Below, piece after piece: positions 10,482-22,341 of a DNA stretch of 64,000 bases. The stretch is from the NCBI GenBank assembly GCA_001972305.1, contig BDDD01002659.1, positions 62,001 to 126,000 on the forward strand. Direction: 5' to 3'. Made by a program: the position numbers and the translations under genes. This DNA comes from Cephalotus follicularis. Its lineage: Eukaryota; Streptophyta; Magnoliopsida; Oxalidales; Cephalotaceae. The notes under the pieces were generated by a model, which made no database searches, had not been told where the DNA came from, and was given only the letters and a program-made list of their open reading frames with translations. Each line of letters opens with the position of its first letter. Positions within the stretch are counted from its first letter, which is position 1.

Positions 10482-12034
10482 CGTTTCTCTCTCATTCTCT
10501 CCCGTTTTCTCTATCTCTTCTGCCTCTGCCACCGGCATCACTGCCGATATGTTGCCGATGAAGGCACCGGCGCTACCGCCTCGGTCTCCCGAGCACGTCG
10601 CACCCCACTCTGGCGCCATCGAACAGCCCCTTTGCGCCCGACGAGCTCTTCTCTCTCAGCCTTTGTTTTGCGTCGTTTCTCCATCTTCGGTGACCGTCAC
10701 AGCAAGGCGAGCCCAGATTCAGCATCATGGCGTCAAGGCGAGTCGAACTCGACCAGCCCCAACCCATGGCGACGCCGGCAGCGTAGATTGGCAGCGAAGG
10801 CAGCCACGGTCAACGCACTCGTTCTGGCCAGATGTTGCGGCATAGTGACCAACCCGCCTCAGATCCGTGATCCTCGTCCTTCGGCGGGCTCGATCCGACC
10901 CTGCCGTTGTTCAACCGCCGCGCATGGCTGACACGAGCCGGTCAGTGGCGGCGAGTGAGCCCACGCACCGGCAGCCTTCGGTGGTGCGTTTCTGACAGCT
11001 TTTCGACTTTGTTTTTGGCATGAAGGTGATCCGTTCCAGTTCTGCTCCGTGATTCCGGCTCCGTGCTTTGTTTTGTCTGATTTTCGATAAATTCTGAACT
11101 CTGTTCCGTTAATCCTGCTTTCTGTTGAATTCTGTATTTCCGTATCTGTTTCTACGATATTATGAACTTGAATTGTTTATCTGATCCAAAATTGGATAAC
11201 CTGAACGATCACTTGGACTTGCTTTAATGATTTCGAAAGTGTGTTTAATTGAAGTTTAAACAATGTTTTTAATAATTGTATTTCGGCTGCTTTTGAGCGT
11301 ATTGACCGCCTTTAGTTTTCTGACATCTATACGCATTTCATTGCATAACGCATTGCACGGCGTAGTACGTGTTTAAGTTCAAATAGTATGTTGTATGTCT
11401 GTCTGTTAGCAGAGCATCCTGCTGTTGAGGTCTGCCATGGAGGCAACTAGTCGTGGGACTTGTTCGTCTGTTCTGTGAGTGGAACGCCTTTCTTTAACCC
11501 TTTTTATTCTGAAATTCTGTTAAATGATTTAAAATGTTTAAACGTGTTTGACTTATTGATTTCCGTATCTGAATGAATCTGGATCTGTTTCTGTTCTGAA
11601 ATATGTGTAAGTTTTAAGGTCAAATACACTCTTTTAAATGTTTTACAAACGCTCGCATGATGATAGTTATAGTATGACGATATTTTCAGTTATATCAGTA
11701 TTTGATAAGAAAACGATTTCTGTATCTGTTTAAATCTGTTTTAAATCTGTTTTGACGGCACTGATAATTTTCCGTATCTGTTTAAAGTTTGTTTTGAGGA
11801 ATTTGAGATTATGTATTCTAAAATCTGTTAAATATGTTTAGATGCATGGTGATCTCGGTATTGTATTAGTTACTTATCTGATGCCCATGAGAGGCACTGT
11901 CTGCACGTGTATGACCTTCTGTTGATGTTTTGACACGACGATGTCATTGCCACTATTTCTTGTGGACGTTCGGCCCGACGGGGCCTAGGCATCAACGTTA
12001 CCTAGTAGACCCATTGTATCTTTATATATTTAAG

Positions 12035-13181
12035 TGTCGCCGCCTTGATTTGAGGCGTCGACTTCATGTGCTGAACTTGTGCGCCTCCTGAGCTGCCGCT
12101 TTGTGCTAGAATCATGTGTATAAGTAGATAGGCGTCGCCTCCTTCAAACTATATAATCACATAGGCGTCGTCTCCTTCAATCTTTACAATCCCATAGGCG
12201 TCGACAACTTGTTTACAAACGATTTTGTATGCTTTGTGTTATTGTTTGTCTTGCACAAAAACAAAGTTATTAGTGGCAAAAATGTTATCATCAAAATTAG
12301 GAATTGAGACATTAAATGTCAACAATCTCCCCTTTTTTGATGATGACAAAAAAATATTGAATGCAAGAGAGATTGTTATGGAAATGTAATGAACAGAACA
12401 AAAATTACTCCCCCTCAATTTATGCTTGTTCTTTCATTGTGCAAAACTTGCATACTCCCCCTGCATAAGTAGAATACTACCAGCAGCAAAATGCCACTTA
12501 ACTCTTCCTGTGCAAAACACCAAAATAGTATGTAAACTGTCGACATGGAAAAATAGTAGCAGCCTGCAAATGCCAGCCTGCAAATCTTAACAAAATGCAC
12601 TGCAAGAATATCAATATCAAGCCTGCATCTCAAGCCACTGCAAATTGCAACAAGTATAAATATCTAGCAGCTCACAGCCTGCAAACAAACATATGCCACA
12701 ATACACAGTAACAATATAAAACCTGCAATGTCACAATATCAATAGCCCTGCAAAAATCATCTGCAACAACTCAGTAGAAATATCTAGCAGCCTTGCAATA
12801 CACTAAAAAAAATAGCAAGTATCATGAGCAATGCAATACACTACACAGCATAAAAAAAATAACAAGTAAAATGATCAAAAACAGTAACATAATAACATAA
12901 GCAATATCAGTAAAATGATAGATCAAAAACAGTAACATAATAACATAAGCAATATCATAAGCAATATATCATGTGTATAAGTAGATAGGCGTCGCCTCCT
13001 TCAAACTATATAATCACATAGGCGTCGTCTCCTTCAATCTTTACAATCCCATAGGCGTCGACAGCTTGTTTACAAACGATTTTGTATGCTTTGTGTTATT
13101 GTTTGTCTTGCACAAAAACAAAGTTATTAGTGGCAAAAATGTTATCATCAAAATTAGGAATTGAGACATTAAATGTCAACA
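12035..13181 (-). mobile_element. Partial copia element on the minus strand, inside LTR copy B
   Basis: A direct repeat of 214 bp (12111-12324 and 12968-13181) bounds a short AT-rich centre. Read on the minus strand, each repeat begins TGTTGACATTTAATGTC. The first is preceded by a purine tract of the copia type (AAAAAAGGGGAGAT), so 12035-12324 is the 3' LTR and 12968-13181 is part of the 5' LTR. The centre keeps no recognisable coding domains and has a local tandem repeat at about 12865-12960. It is a broken fossil. The target duplication could not be resolved. Confidence 0.6.
12865..12960 (+). repeat. Two tandem units of about 45 bp
   Basis: The string AAAACAGTAACATAATAACA followed by TAAGCAATATCA occurs twice in succession inside the copia relic. 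Confidence 0.75.
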
Positions 13182-13386
13182 ATATGTATATATATATATA
13201 TCCGAGTTTCTGATGATTTAAATATGTTTTAAGGAAATGATCTGATCTGTTGATTCTGGAAATTTTTGTTTTAGAAATCGGTTTTGGACTCATATTCTGT
13301 TTAAGATGTCTTAATCTGTTTTATAAATCAGATTTTGGGTTTTTATTATGTTTTTGAAATTCTATTTAAGTTGTTTCATATCTCTG

Positions 13387-13574
13387 TTTATAACTACTTT
13401 GCAAAGATATTTTATGCGAGCAAAACTCTGCTGAGTCTTTTGTTCCATCTCACTAGTCCTATGGACTAACCCCTCCTCTGCTTATAACTACTTTGCAAAG
13501 ATATTTTATGCGAGCAAAACTCTGCTGAATCTTTTGTTTCATCTCACTAGTCTTATGGACTAACCCCTCCTCTG
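13387..13574 (+). repeat. Tandem duplication, two units of 94 bp, in LTR copy B
   Basis: Units 13387-13480 and 13481-13574 each run from TTATAACTACTTTGCAAAG to CCCCTCCTCTG. Other copies of this LTR have the unit once, so the duplication is specific to copy B. The second copy leads into exon-like block 2. Confidence 0.9.
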
Positions 13575-15075
13575 TTTTTGTTTTTAGTTCTGACAGGTTA
13601 GTCTGCTGAACTCTGTCAGCTGGAGTTAATCTGTCTGTTGAGGTGAGACCACAAGGGCATGCCTACCAAAGTCAACATATGCATATCATCCACGACATTA
13701 GCATTTAAATTTCTACATTATTTATGTTCTTATATAAATGCTTTGGTTTCGTTTAGAATGGCTGAACCCTATTTTTTATTTATGTTTTGATAATATGATT
13801 GAGGCAGAGACCAACCCATACTTGTTTTCTGTTTTAACTTGTGGTCTGCTAAGGGCTGAGCCCACTTTATAAACTGTCGATTTCCTCCTTCAGGAGTATG
13901 GATTTTATAAACTATGTTTTTCTTTACAGGGGGCACAGTCCGATAAACGGATACTACATGCCCGATTTTCGTAAAAATTTAAGAGTTAGAATTATTTTTA
14001 ACTTTTAAAAGAAATTCTTATGTTTAAAAATGTATTTCTGAAACTCTGTTCTGCTGAACCTATGAGGTGAGTCTCTAATGGGAGGCTTGGCCTCGTAGTG
14101 GGTGCGAAGGATCCCAGCAGACTAGGTCCGGACGTGTCAATAGTTGATTAGGACATATGAATGAAAGAAATTTAAAAAATATGCATACAATGAGAATTAT
14201 TGATATTGGTAAAAATAATAAACTTGACAAATGTGAAGTATGTGTTAAGTCTAAAATTGTAAAGAAACCATTTCCAAGTTTTAAAAGAGCATTACAATTA
14301 TTGGGTTTAATACATTCTGATATCTATGGACTAAATGGAGTATTGACTAGGGGAGGAAAGCGATATTTCTTAACTTCTATAGATGATGTTAGCCGATATT
14401 TGCATGTTTGTTTTTTGAGAACTAAAGATAAAGCATTTGGTGTTTTTAAGAAGTAGAAAATAGAAGTAGAAAATCAACTTAATAAGAAGATTAAGGTTCT
14501 ACGTCCTTATAGAGGTGGTAAATACTTCTTAAATGATTTTGATGTATTTTGTGAAAAAAAAAATGATATTATACACCAGCATTCTTCACCTTATACACCA
14601 CAATAGAATGGTGTAGCTAAATGGAAAAATTGTACAATTGTTGATATGATTAATTGTACGTTAAATCATGATAATTTACCAAATAATTTATGTGGTGAGA
14701 CTCTCTTGACTTCTTGTCATATTTTAAATATGATATCTAGTAAAACTGTAAAAACTAATTCTTATGAAATATGGAAAGGATGGAGACTTAACATAAGTTA
14801 TTTTAAAGTGTGGGGCTGTTTAGCATATTTTTAAATTCCCGATCTTAAGAGGACAAAGTTATGGACTAGAGCTATTAGAAGTATATTCGTAGGTGGAACC
14901 TATAATGGCAAGTCTAGACACATTGGTCTTAGACATGAATATGTGAGAATTGATACATGATGGCATCATAACCACTATCTATGTAAAGTCAAGTAAAAAC
15001 TTGATTGATCCGTTTACTAAGCCTCTGATGAGAGACTTAATAAGTATGACTACACGAGATATGGGCTTTTAACCA

Positions 15076-15629
15076 CTTTGAGTCAAGGGTGATGGGAACC
15101 CAACCTTTTACTAGGTTACCCTAGTTTAAAGGTTCATAGGAAGAAAAAATGATAGTTGTTGTATGAGTTACTATCTTTTTGGCTCCATATGTACTTAATG
15201 ATAGTAACGTTTATTGTATATACATCCGAGGATGAGCTATGCTCTTAAAAAAGTTGTTGCCTTCTTAGCAACGAAAATGCAAGAATACTTTGCCTATATG
15301 AATTAGAAGTGGAGCCACTTCTTATAGAGAGTTGTGGTTTACTCTCTTAGAGGTTCATGAAACATGATATAGCGCATGGCCATTAAAAGCACTAGGCGAT
15401 AAAAAACACTCATCGTAGGATAAGGAATTTATGTGTGTGTCAAATCCGGTTATGTCATAGTACTAGAGGTTTAATCTGCGGACACCTTCAACTCCGACGC
15501 AAATCTGAGTTGTTTACACTAACAGAAGGTTCAATACTAGTAACACCTTCTTTTATGCATACAAACCTTAGTGTTATTTGATAGAGAAATGTTTGGAAGC
15601 AAAGTAGTTTCTTCAAATAATTGGGGGAT
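15076..15629 (+). other. 3' non-coding tail of the outer copia element
   Basis: The sequence between the RNase H tail and the 3' LTR is AT-rich, has no coding signal, and ends in the polypurine tract TTGGGGGAT immediately before the LTR start at 15630. This layout is normal for the family. Confidence 0.6.
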
Positions 15630-17199
15630 TGTTGGAAATTGCACCTTATTTAAGAATTATTGTTGTTACTTTTGGACTTAGTTTAAATCCAATTGTGTAC
15701 ATATAAGTGTGTTTAAGGATGTATTCTATTGTCCTTTATGTGAATAAGAGAGAACTTAATTTGATTCAAGTTGGAATCATTTAGTGTAATTTCTTTATGT
15801 CTAAAGTGGAGAATATGAAAAAGTGCTTTGTTGTTTCAAATAACTATTGTTCCTTTTATCCCAAAGTCTATATTATGATATAGGTTACACATATATTAAG
15901 AGGGGCTTAATGACCTAAATTATGAGGTAGGTTACATCTATATTAAGAGGGGCTTGATGACCTATATTATTGTTACACCCCTCTTTTATTTAACACATCG
16001 TTAACATTTAATCCAACATTTACCAATAATTGAAAACTTTAAAAACTTTGCAGAAGTATTAATATAATACTGGATTATTCAAGGTAGCATACACATGTGG
16101 TCCATACTACATGCTTAACCTTTATACAGTATAAAGTTATATAATACATATTGGCAATGTAAATATAACAAAAGGGGTAAGACTTATTACAATTTACAAA
16201 TATAAAATTAAACCTTCAAGAATACAGCTTCAACAACAAGTCTCCACTTTCCTTCGTTAATCTGCAATTGTAGGTATTAGCCTTTGTCCTCACTCGGCTA
16301 GGTAGGAATTATGCATGAAGATGAATATATAAATGTAATCATGCATGACAGTATATATATATATATATATAAGCAATCATGCCAAGTGGTTACAAACATT
16401 CAGGCATCAAGAATACCACAAAGGGTACAATCAATCAATCTAGTTGTCTGAAGACCAGTAGTGGGTGTCATCAGTCGCTACCTCCTAGCCCTAACGATGC
16501 ACCACCTAACTACCACCATACACTCGATGATGATAGAAAAGGTAAACAGTATTGCCGGCACCTGGCAGGCAATTAACAGTCACGGTCTGCATTGCAGATA
16601 AGTTTGGTGTATAAGCTCTAGCCAACTCTTGGCAGCTAGGCCCACCTCTGTAGACCGTGATACACTCTGATCACAAGACCATCAGAAACTATCAATCACA
16701 ATCAATACAGTACAGTACAGTAATTACATATATAATGTAATATAAGTTTAGTTCTCTTTTGAGAAAACAACAAAACAGTTCAGTAGGGCTCCATTTTGAG
16801 GAACAGTAATAGTACAGTAGCAGTAACAATGGTTCTCCGTAGAGAAAACAGTGGTTTAAATAGTTAATTGTGCATACAACACTTTTGCTGGAAATCCTTG
16901 AAATCCCTTTTTAAAACAGTAGTATTTGTACAAAATACTTTGATAGATAGCATATATCTATTACAGTGAACAAGATACACTTACATAACAGTACAATCAG
17001 TAGCAATTCAAGGATTAAACAGTATAATCAATATCAATTTATATGCATCAAACAGTAATAATGCACAATTTGTTCAATTTACAGGAGGTATTGATCCTTA
17101 GAAGCATGAATCAGGTAATCCAGTATGAATTCATGATTGTCAAGCATAAACAGTAGGATATCGACCAATTCCAGTACTTCTCTTAAAAGCTGACAATTC

Positions 17200-17347
17200 T
17201 CCTTAACAGTCGACTGTCTCTCATGAATAGTCGGCTATTCTATTTCATAGTTGACTGTTTCTCCTTAACAGTCGGCTGTTCCTATTGAGTAGTCGACTAT
17301 TCCTATTGAGTAGTCGACTATTTATCTTAAACAGTCGACTGTTTTTC
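17200..17347. repeat. Array of CAGTCGACTG-type palindromes, left part
   Basis: About seven variants of ACAGTCGACTGT (also ATAGTCGGCTAT and GTAGTCGACTAT) are spaced roughly 20 bp apart and separated by TCCT-rich linkers. Each is nearly self-complementary. The same motif recurs at 18095-18125 and 36430-36575, all inside solo LTR F. Confidence 0.8.
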
Positions 17348-18871
17348 CTCAGAATAACGATTCACAGGATAACATAAAATAGAGCATGCATTTTCCACAA
17401 TTCAATTCACTCCAATATCAACATGTAATCATATATAAACCATCTGGATATAATATACATACTATATTTTCAAAATCATGTCATAAATCCTACCTCAATT
17501 CGCTATCCCAGAATCAATTTGGATTGATTCTTCTCTTTAGAGCTCCAACTCTCCAACCATTAAATTCAACTTTAAATTCCAGAATTTGATCTGTGTTTGC
17601 ATGTCAACAGCAAATATATATAACGAAAATCAGTACGTATATACCACTGAATAACTATAACAACAACTGAATTAAATCAGAAGCTTACCAATTTCCAATT
17701 CAAGCTTCTATCTCCACTTGAATACTATTCTAGCATGCTCACAGTACAACAGATGATTTCTCTCTTTCTCAGTGATATTGCTAACACTCAGCTCAACTCA
17801 TAAACGTAGCTGATATAGGGAATTCGTTTCAGTGACGCATCAATTCCATTAACTCTAACTTTTAGCATTTTCTTTCCCTCTCTCACTATTCCAACAACTC
17901 ACTATTTTGTTTCTTCTTTACAGGTTACAGAAGTTCATGACACATAGAAGACAATAAGTCATCCATTGTGAGCAGCTGGTGACACGTTTGTGCCACGTTT
18001 CCTTATCATTTCACACTAGCAACACCTGTCCTTAATGACTCACGCCATTGCTGTGTTTCAATTCAACACGCAGGCCTGTCTGAGCTCTCTCAGTCTACTG
18101 TTTATCTCTAACATTCGACTGTCCCTGTGAAATATGTGTCCTAGTACGGTCTGTGTCTGTGGAGCCTACGCGGCTTCTGTCTGTCTGTCTGTTAATCTAT
18201 TTTTCTGACATACATGACATATGCATCACGACATTAATAAATTTTTGCTAGTACGATTTCTTTCTGATGATTTTTTTTCGCATAACAAATTGTTTTTCTT
18301 TACTGTAAATTGAATGATGTTTTACTGAAATGACTACTAATTTCAGAAAATAAGCCAAGTGGTATGTCCTAAACATCCAATTTCTATCCGTATCGGTTAA
18401 ATTCTGGGCAAAAACCTAGTCTTTTTTTGGGTTAAATATGAGAAAATGCCATTTCTTATTTTAATTTTGCATTTCTCTCTCTCTTTCCCTGGTTTCTCTC
18501 TCCTCTCTCCCGTTCACTATCTCTCTCTGCCTCTACCGCCAGTGTCACTGCCGATCTTGTAAGAGCCCTAAATATTATAAAGAATTATTATTGGGCTTTG
18601 TAATTATATTCCTGCCTTTTGGGCTGTGTCCGAATTTTATGATGTATTTATTTGGGCCTTAATGAAATATAATTTGTGAACTTGGGCTAAAGAGAATATG
18701 TTTTTCTCCTTGGACTGGATTTAATGTAGTAATTGAATTATTGGACTAGTGAATGGAAAGTGTAATTTGGCCCAAGTGAGGAGGTAGGCCCAATTGGAGT
18801 AGGTTCGCTCAAGGCATGGGGAAGGCCCTGAACCGTTGAGAATTGTCTCAGCAATTCTAGATCCTTCCTCT

Positions 18872-18885
18872 CACGTGTATAAAAG
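18872..18885 (+). promoter_or_regulatory. CACGTG box abutting TATAAAAG in the Tekay 5' LTR
   Basis: A G-box core CACGTG (18872-18877) lies directly before TATAAAAG (18878-18885). The same pair is in the 3' LTR at 31516-31529. This is the likely LTR core promoter. Confidence 0.55.
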
Positions 18886-19523
18886 GTAAGTTGTGGCCTG
18901 CAGACATACTTTTGACCATTTTCTTGCACAGTTCCTCTAGAAAATTCGGGAGATTGAGGGAGTGGGAAGAATGAGACAAAGTGGGTGTCCATGGAGCCCC
19001 ATGTGCCCTGCACTCTGATGGTATAAATATCATTCCCTAGGAGCAAGGCTTTGTGTAAGGAAGAAGGAATTGGAAAAGTAAGGTAGCCCAACTTTGGAGG
19101 AAATCCAGATTTTTGGAGGAAGGAAGCAATCTCCGTTTTCAACCTTTACCCAGGTAGGTTACTCCATGTCCGAGTGCCTACCAGCTTGTGTGTGTAATTG
19201 TTGTATGGTTGTTGATTGTGTGTTATTTTACTGGATGTTTGCTTGTTGCTATGTGGTCTGTGTATTGTGTGCAATTATTGATTTTGTTAGTAGCATAAAT
19301 AAGATATGTGCTTGTTCCCTGCCATGCGTTCTGGCTTCAACGGTGCATTTTGTTAAGTGATGCCAAGCATCCCTGTTGTGTGCCCTGGGGTTTATATTGT
19401 GAGCACCAATAGTGCGCAACGCACGAAGGCGTTAATTGCAGAGACGTTGTGGCGAAGCCTGGAGCTTCTCTGACCGTGCATCCAAGCACTGCCTCGTGCC
19501 GAGCTCTCATGCCTGAGGTGCTG

Positions 19524-22341
19524 TGTGACATCCGTGTCCATGTACGGTCTGTGTCTGTGAGCCTACGTAGCTTCTGTCTGTCTGTCGGTTTGTTAATCTG
19601 TTTTCTGGCATTCATGATATGCATCATGGCATTATTTAAATTTTCACGATTTTATTCTGATTGTTTTCTGCATAAGAAATTAAATTGTCTTTCCGTAAAT
19701 TAAATGATATTTTTCTGAAAAGACTGTTGATTCGGAAAAATAGCCCAAGTGGTATGTCTTAAACATCCAATTTCTGTCCGTAATGGTTAAATTCTGGACG
19801 AAACCCAGTCCGTTTTGAGTTGAATATATAAGGGAAATACAATTTTTTTTGGGCAGTTTTTGCCATTTCTCTCCTCTCTCCCGTCTCTCTCTGCTGTCAC
19901 CCTTCTGCCGTCGGCGTCAATGTCGATTTGACACCGGCGAAGGTACCGGCCGAACCGCCTCAGCCTCCCGAGCACGCCGAGCCCCACCACCGTGCCGGCA
20001 ACCGCGCCGTTTGCGCGCCGTGAGCTCTTCTCTCTCTCCGGCTGTTTTTCGTTGTTTCTCCGTCTCCAGTGGTCGTCACGGCAAGGCGAGCCCAGATTTG
20101 GACTCCTGGCGTTGCGGCCGTTCGAACGGTACCGGCCTCGACCCGTGATGACGTTGGCATTGCAGATCGCCGGCGAAGGGCAGCCGCGATCAACGCGTCC
20201 TTTCCGGCCAAACGCGGCGGCGCCAGACCCAACGGGCCCTAGATCCGTGCTCCCCGGTGTCCAGCGGTCCAGATGCGACCTCTGCGGCTCACCAGCGACG
20301 CGCATGACTGTCACGCGCTGGCTAGCGGCGCCGCGTGGGCCCACGCACCGGCGACCCTCCGACGAGAAATTTCGGACATGTTTTCGGTCTCCGTTCTCTG
20401 CGGTGATGTGATCCGTTCCAGTTCCGCTGCGGGATTCTGACTCTGTGCTCTGTTTCATCAACTTTCGGTAAATTCCGAACTCTGTTCCGTTAGTTCTGTT
20501 TTCTGATGTTCTCTGCATTTCTGTATCTGTTTCTGATGTATATGAACTTGAATTGCTTATATGACTCGAATTGGATAACTTGGACAACCACTTGGACTAG
20601 TTTTAATGATTTTGGACTTACTTAAATGTTTTCGAATGAATGTTTAAATAAGAAGTTTAAAAGATGTTTTTAATAATCTGACTTCTGTTTTGTTAACCGG
20701 ATTGATCGGTTATAGTTTTCTGACATCTGCACGTATTACAATGCATAAAGCTTTTCACATCTTTGTACGTGTTTGAGTCTGATATGTCTGTAGTCTATTG
20801 TCTGTCTGAGTTCTGATAGTCTGTTATCTATCTGTCTGTCTGTTGGTAGAGGATCCTGTCTTTGAGGTCGGCCATGGAGGCGACAAGTCGAGGGACTCGC
20901 TCGTCTGTACTGTGAGTGGAACGCCTTTCTTTAACCTTTTATTTCTGAAATGCTTTTAATGGTTTGAATGTTTCAAACGTTTTACGTTTTGCTTTCTGTA
21001 TATGAATGAAACTTGAATCTGTTTCTGTTCTGAAATCTGTTTAAGTTTTAATGTCTGGAACTTTCTTTTAATGTTTTCAAATACTCGCATAGTTATAGTC
21101 ATAGTATGACACTATTTTCGGTTATATCTGTATTTGATAAGAAACGACTTCTGTATCTATTAAACTCTGTTTTGACGGCTCTGCCGATCTCTGTATCTGT
21201 TTAAATCTGTTTAAAGTCTGCTTCGAGAAAATCTGAGATTCTGTATTCTGTGTTCTGAAATCTGAGTTTCTATTTTCTGAAATCTGTTAAATATATCTTG
21301 ATGCTCTGGGGTCTCGGTATTGTATTTACTTATACATTTGCTTGCCCATGAGAGGCACTGTCTACACAGTAGACTTTCTGTTTCTGATGCTTTGACACGA
21401 CGGTGTCATTTCCTTTCTGTTCTGCTGGACGTTCGACTCGACGGGGCCCAGGCGTCAACCTTACGTAGTAGACCCATGGCATCTCTATATATTTATCTAT
21501 GTTTTAACTGCTACTAATATATATATATATATATATGAAATTTCTGATGATTTTGAATCTGTTTGAAGGAAATGATCTATTTTCTGATCTGGTTTTCTGC
21601 TGTTTTCCGAAAACTTTGGTTTTATAAACCGTTTCTGAAATTATATCTGTTTAAGTGGTTTTAATCTGTTTTATGAATCCGATTCTAGATTTTTGTCATG
21701 TTTATGAAGTTTTGGGTTTTTAGTTGTTTTACTTTCGTTTATATCTTTTCTGTAAAAAAATTTTTATGCGAGCAAAAACTCTGCGGAGTCTTTTTGTTCC
21801 ATCTCACTAGTCCTGTGGACTAACCCTCTCTTCTGTTTTCTGTTTTTAGTTCTGACAGGTTAATCTGCTGCGCTCTGTCAGCTGGAGTCTGTTTGTCTCC
21901 AGAGGTGAGACCACATAAAGGGCATGCTACCAGAGTCAACACATGCATAGCATCATTGCATAAACATTTAAATTTCTGCATTTCATATGTTTTTATATAA
22001 CTGTTTTTGGTTTTGTTTAAAAAGGGTTGAACCCTAATCAGGTTATAAGTTTTTGATAATATGGTTGAGGCAGAGCCCAACCCATACTTGTTTTCTGTTT
22101 ATATTGCGATCTACTGAGGGCTGAGCCCATTTTATAAATTGTTCCTCCTTCGGGAGTGTGATCTGCTGAGGGCTGAGCCCATTACAACTATTTCCTCCTT
22201 CGGGAGTGTGATTTTTACAAACTGTGTTTTTTTCTTTACAGGGGGCATAGTCCTATAAACGAATACTACATGCCCGATTTTCGTAAAATTTTAAGAGTTA
22301 GAATTATTTTCAAGTTTTTCAAGAAACTTTTCTGTTTTCTT
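19524..22341 (+). mobile_element. LTR copy D, first of a head-to-tail pair
   Basis: It starts TGTGACATCCGTG right after the left target duplication TGCTG (19519-19523) and runs straight into copy E. A TATA-like TATATAAG is at 19825-19832, a CT-rich patch follows, then a GC-rich leader at about 19900-20400. Exon-like block 1 is at 20850-20911 and block 2 at 21850-21904. By eye the first 2.2 kb differ from copy E at only a handful of sites. Long open frames on both strands of the GC-rich part are identical in both copies, but that reflects recent duplication rather than selection. Confidence 0.85.

Larger units (their letters stand above)
10060..14139 (+). mobile_element. Solo LTR, copy B of the A-E family, inserted in copia integrase
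   Basis: It starts TGTGACATCCGTG and ends GGACGTGTCA. The target duplication ATAGT is perfect at 10055-10059 and 14140-14144. The copia coding frame reads up to the left edge and resumes at the right edge. It carries a CT microsatellite, a GC-rich leader (about 10540-11000), exon-like block 1 at 11413-11474, block 2 at 13588-13642, and an inserted minus-strand copia relic at about 12035-13181. No internal region is present, so it is a solo LTR. Confidence 0.85.
8693..15075 (+). pseudogene. Relic copia gag-pol, split by LTR copy B
   Basis: Gag begins near 8693 (MDSESFKMMNQDFVKLDRFD). A CX2CX4HX4C zinc knuckle (CHVCREIGHYAREC) lies at 9505-9546. The protease motif WWLDSGATIHVC lies at about 9670-9705. 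The integrase zinc region ends at LWHS just before copy B and resumes after it with GHMNERNLKNM at about 14150. Integrase core sequence continues to about 14830, with HSDIYG as landmark. A short RNase H tail (NLIDPFTKPL) lies at about 15000-15030. This is a fossil with several breaks and lacks most of reverse transcriptase. Confidence 0.75.

Noticed and set aside
10362-10931. 189-codon frame through a CT microsatellite
   Set aside because: The N-terminal half is a Ser-Leu dipeptide run from the microsatellite, and the rest is the GC-rich LTR leader.
12111-13181. Two 214-bp direct repeats first read as a TRIM element
   Set aside because: The polypurine tract and LTR start are on the minus strand and the two repeats are of unequal completeness, so it is better read as a reduced copia element.
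16379-16576. 65-codon frame
   Set aside because: It lies inside solo LTR F, antisense to the LTR direction, with composition like the rest of the LTR.
17200-17347. Regularly spaced palindromic repeats resembling a CRISPR array
   Set aside because: Linkers are repetitive rather than unique, units are only about 20 bp, the DNA is a plant LTR, and no cas genes are present.
19787-20587. 266-codon open frame on the minus strand, repeated identically at 22605-23405
   Set aside because: It lies antisense across the GC-rich leader of LTR copies D and E, overlaps other long frames on both strands, and has no recognisable domain. Identity between copies reflects their recent common origin.
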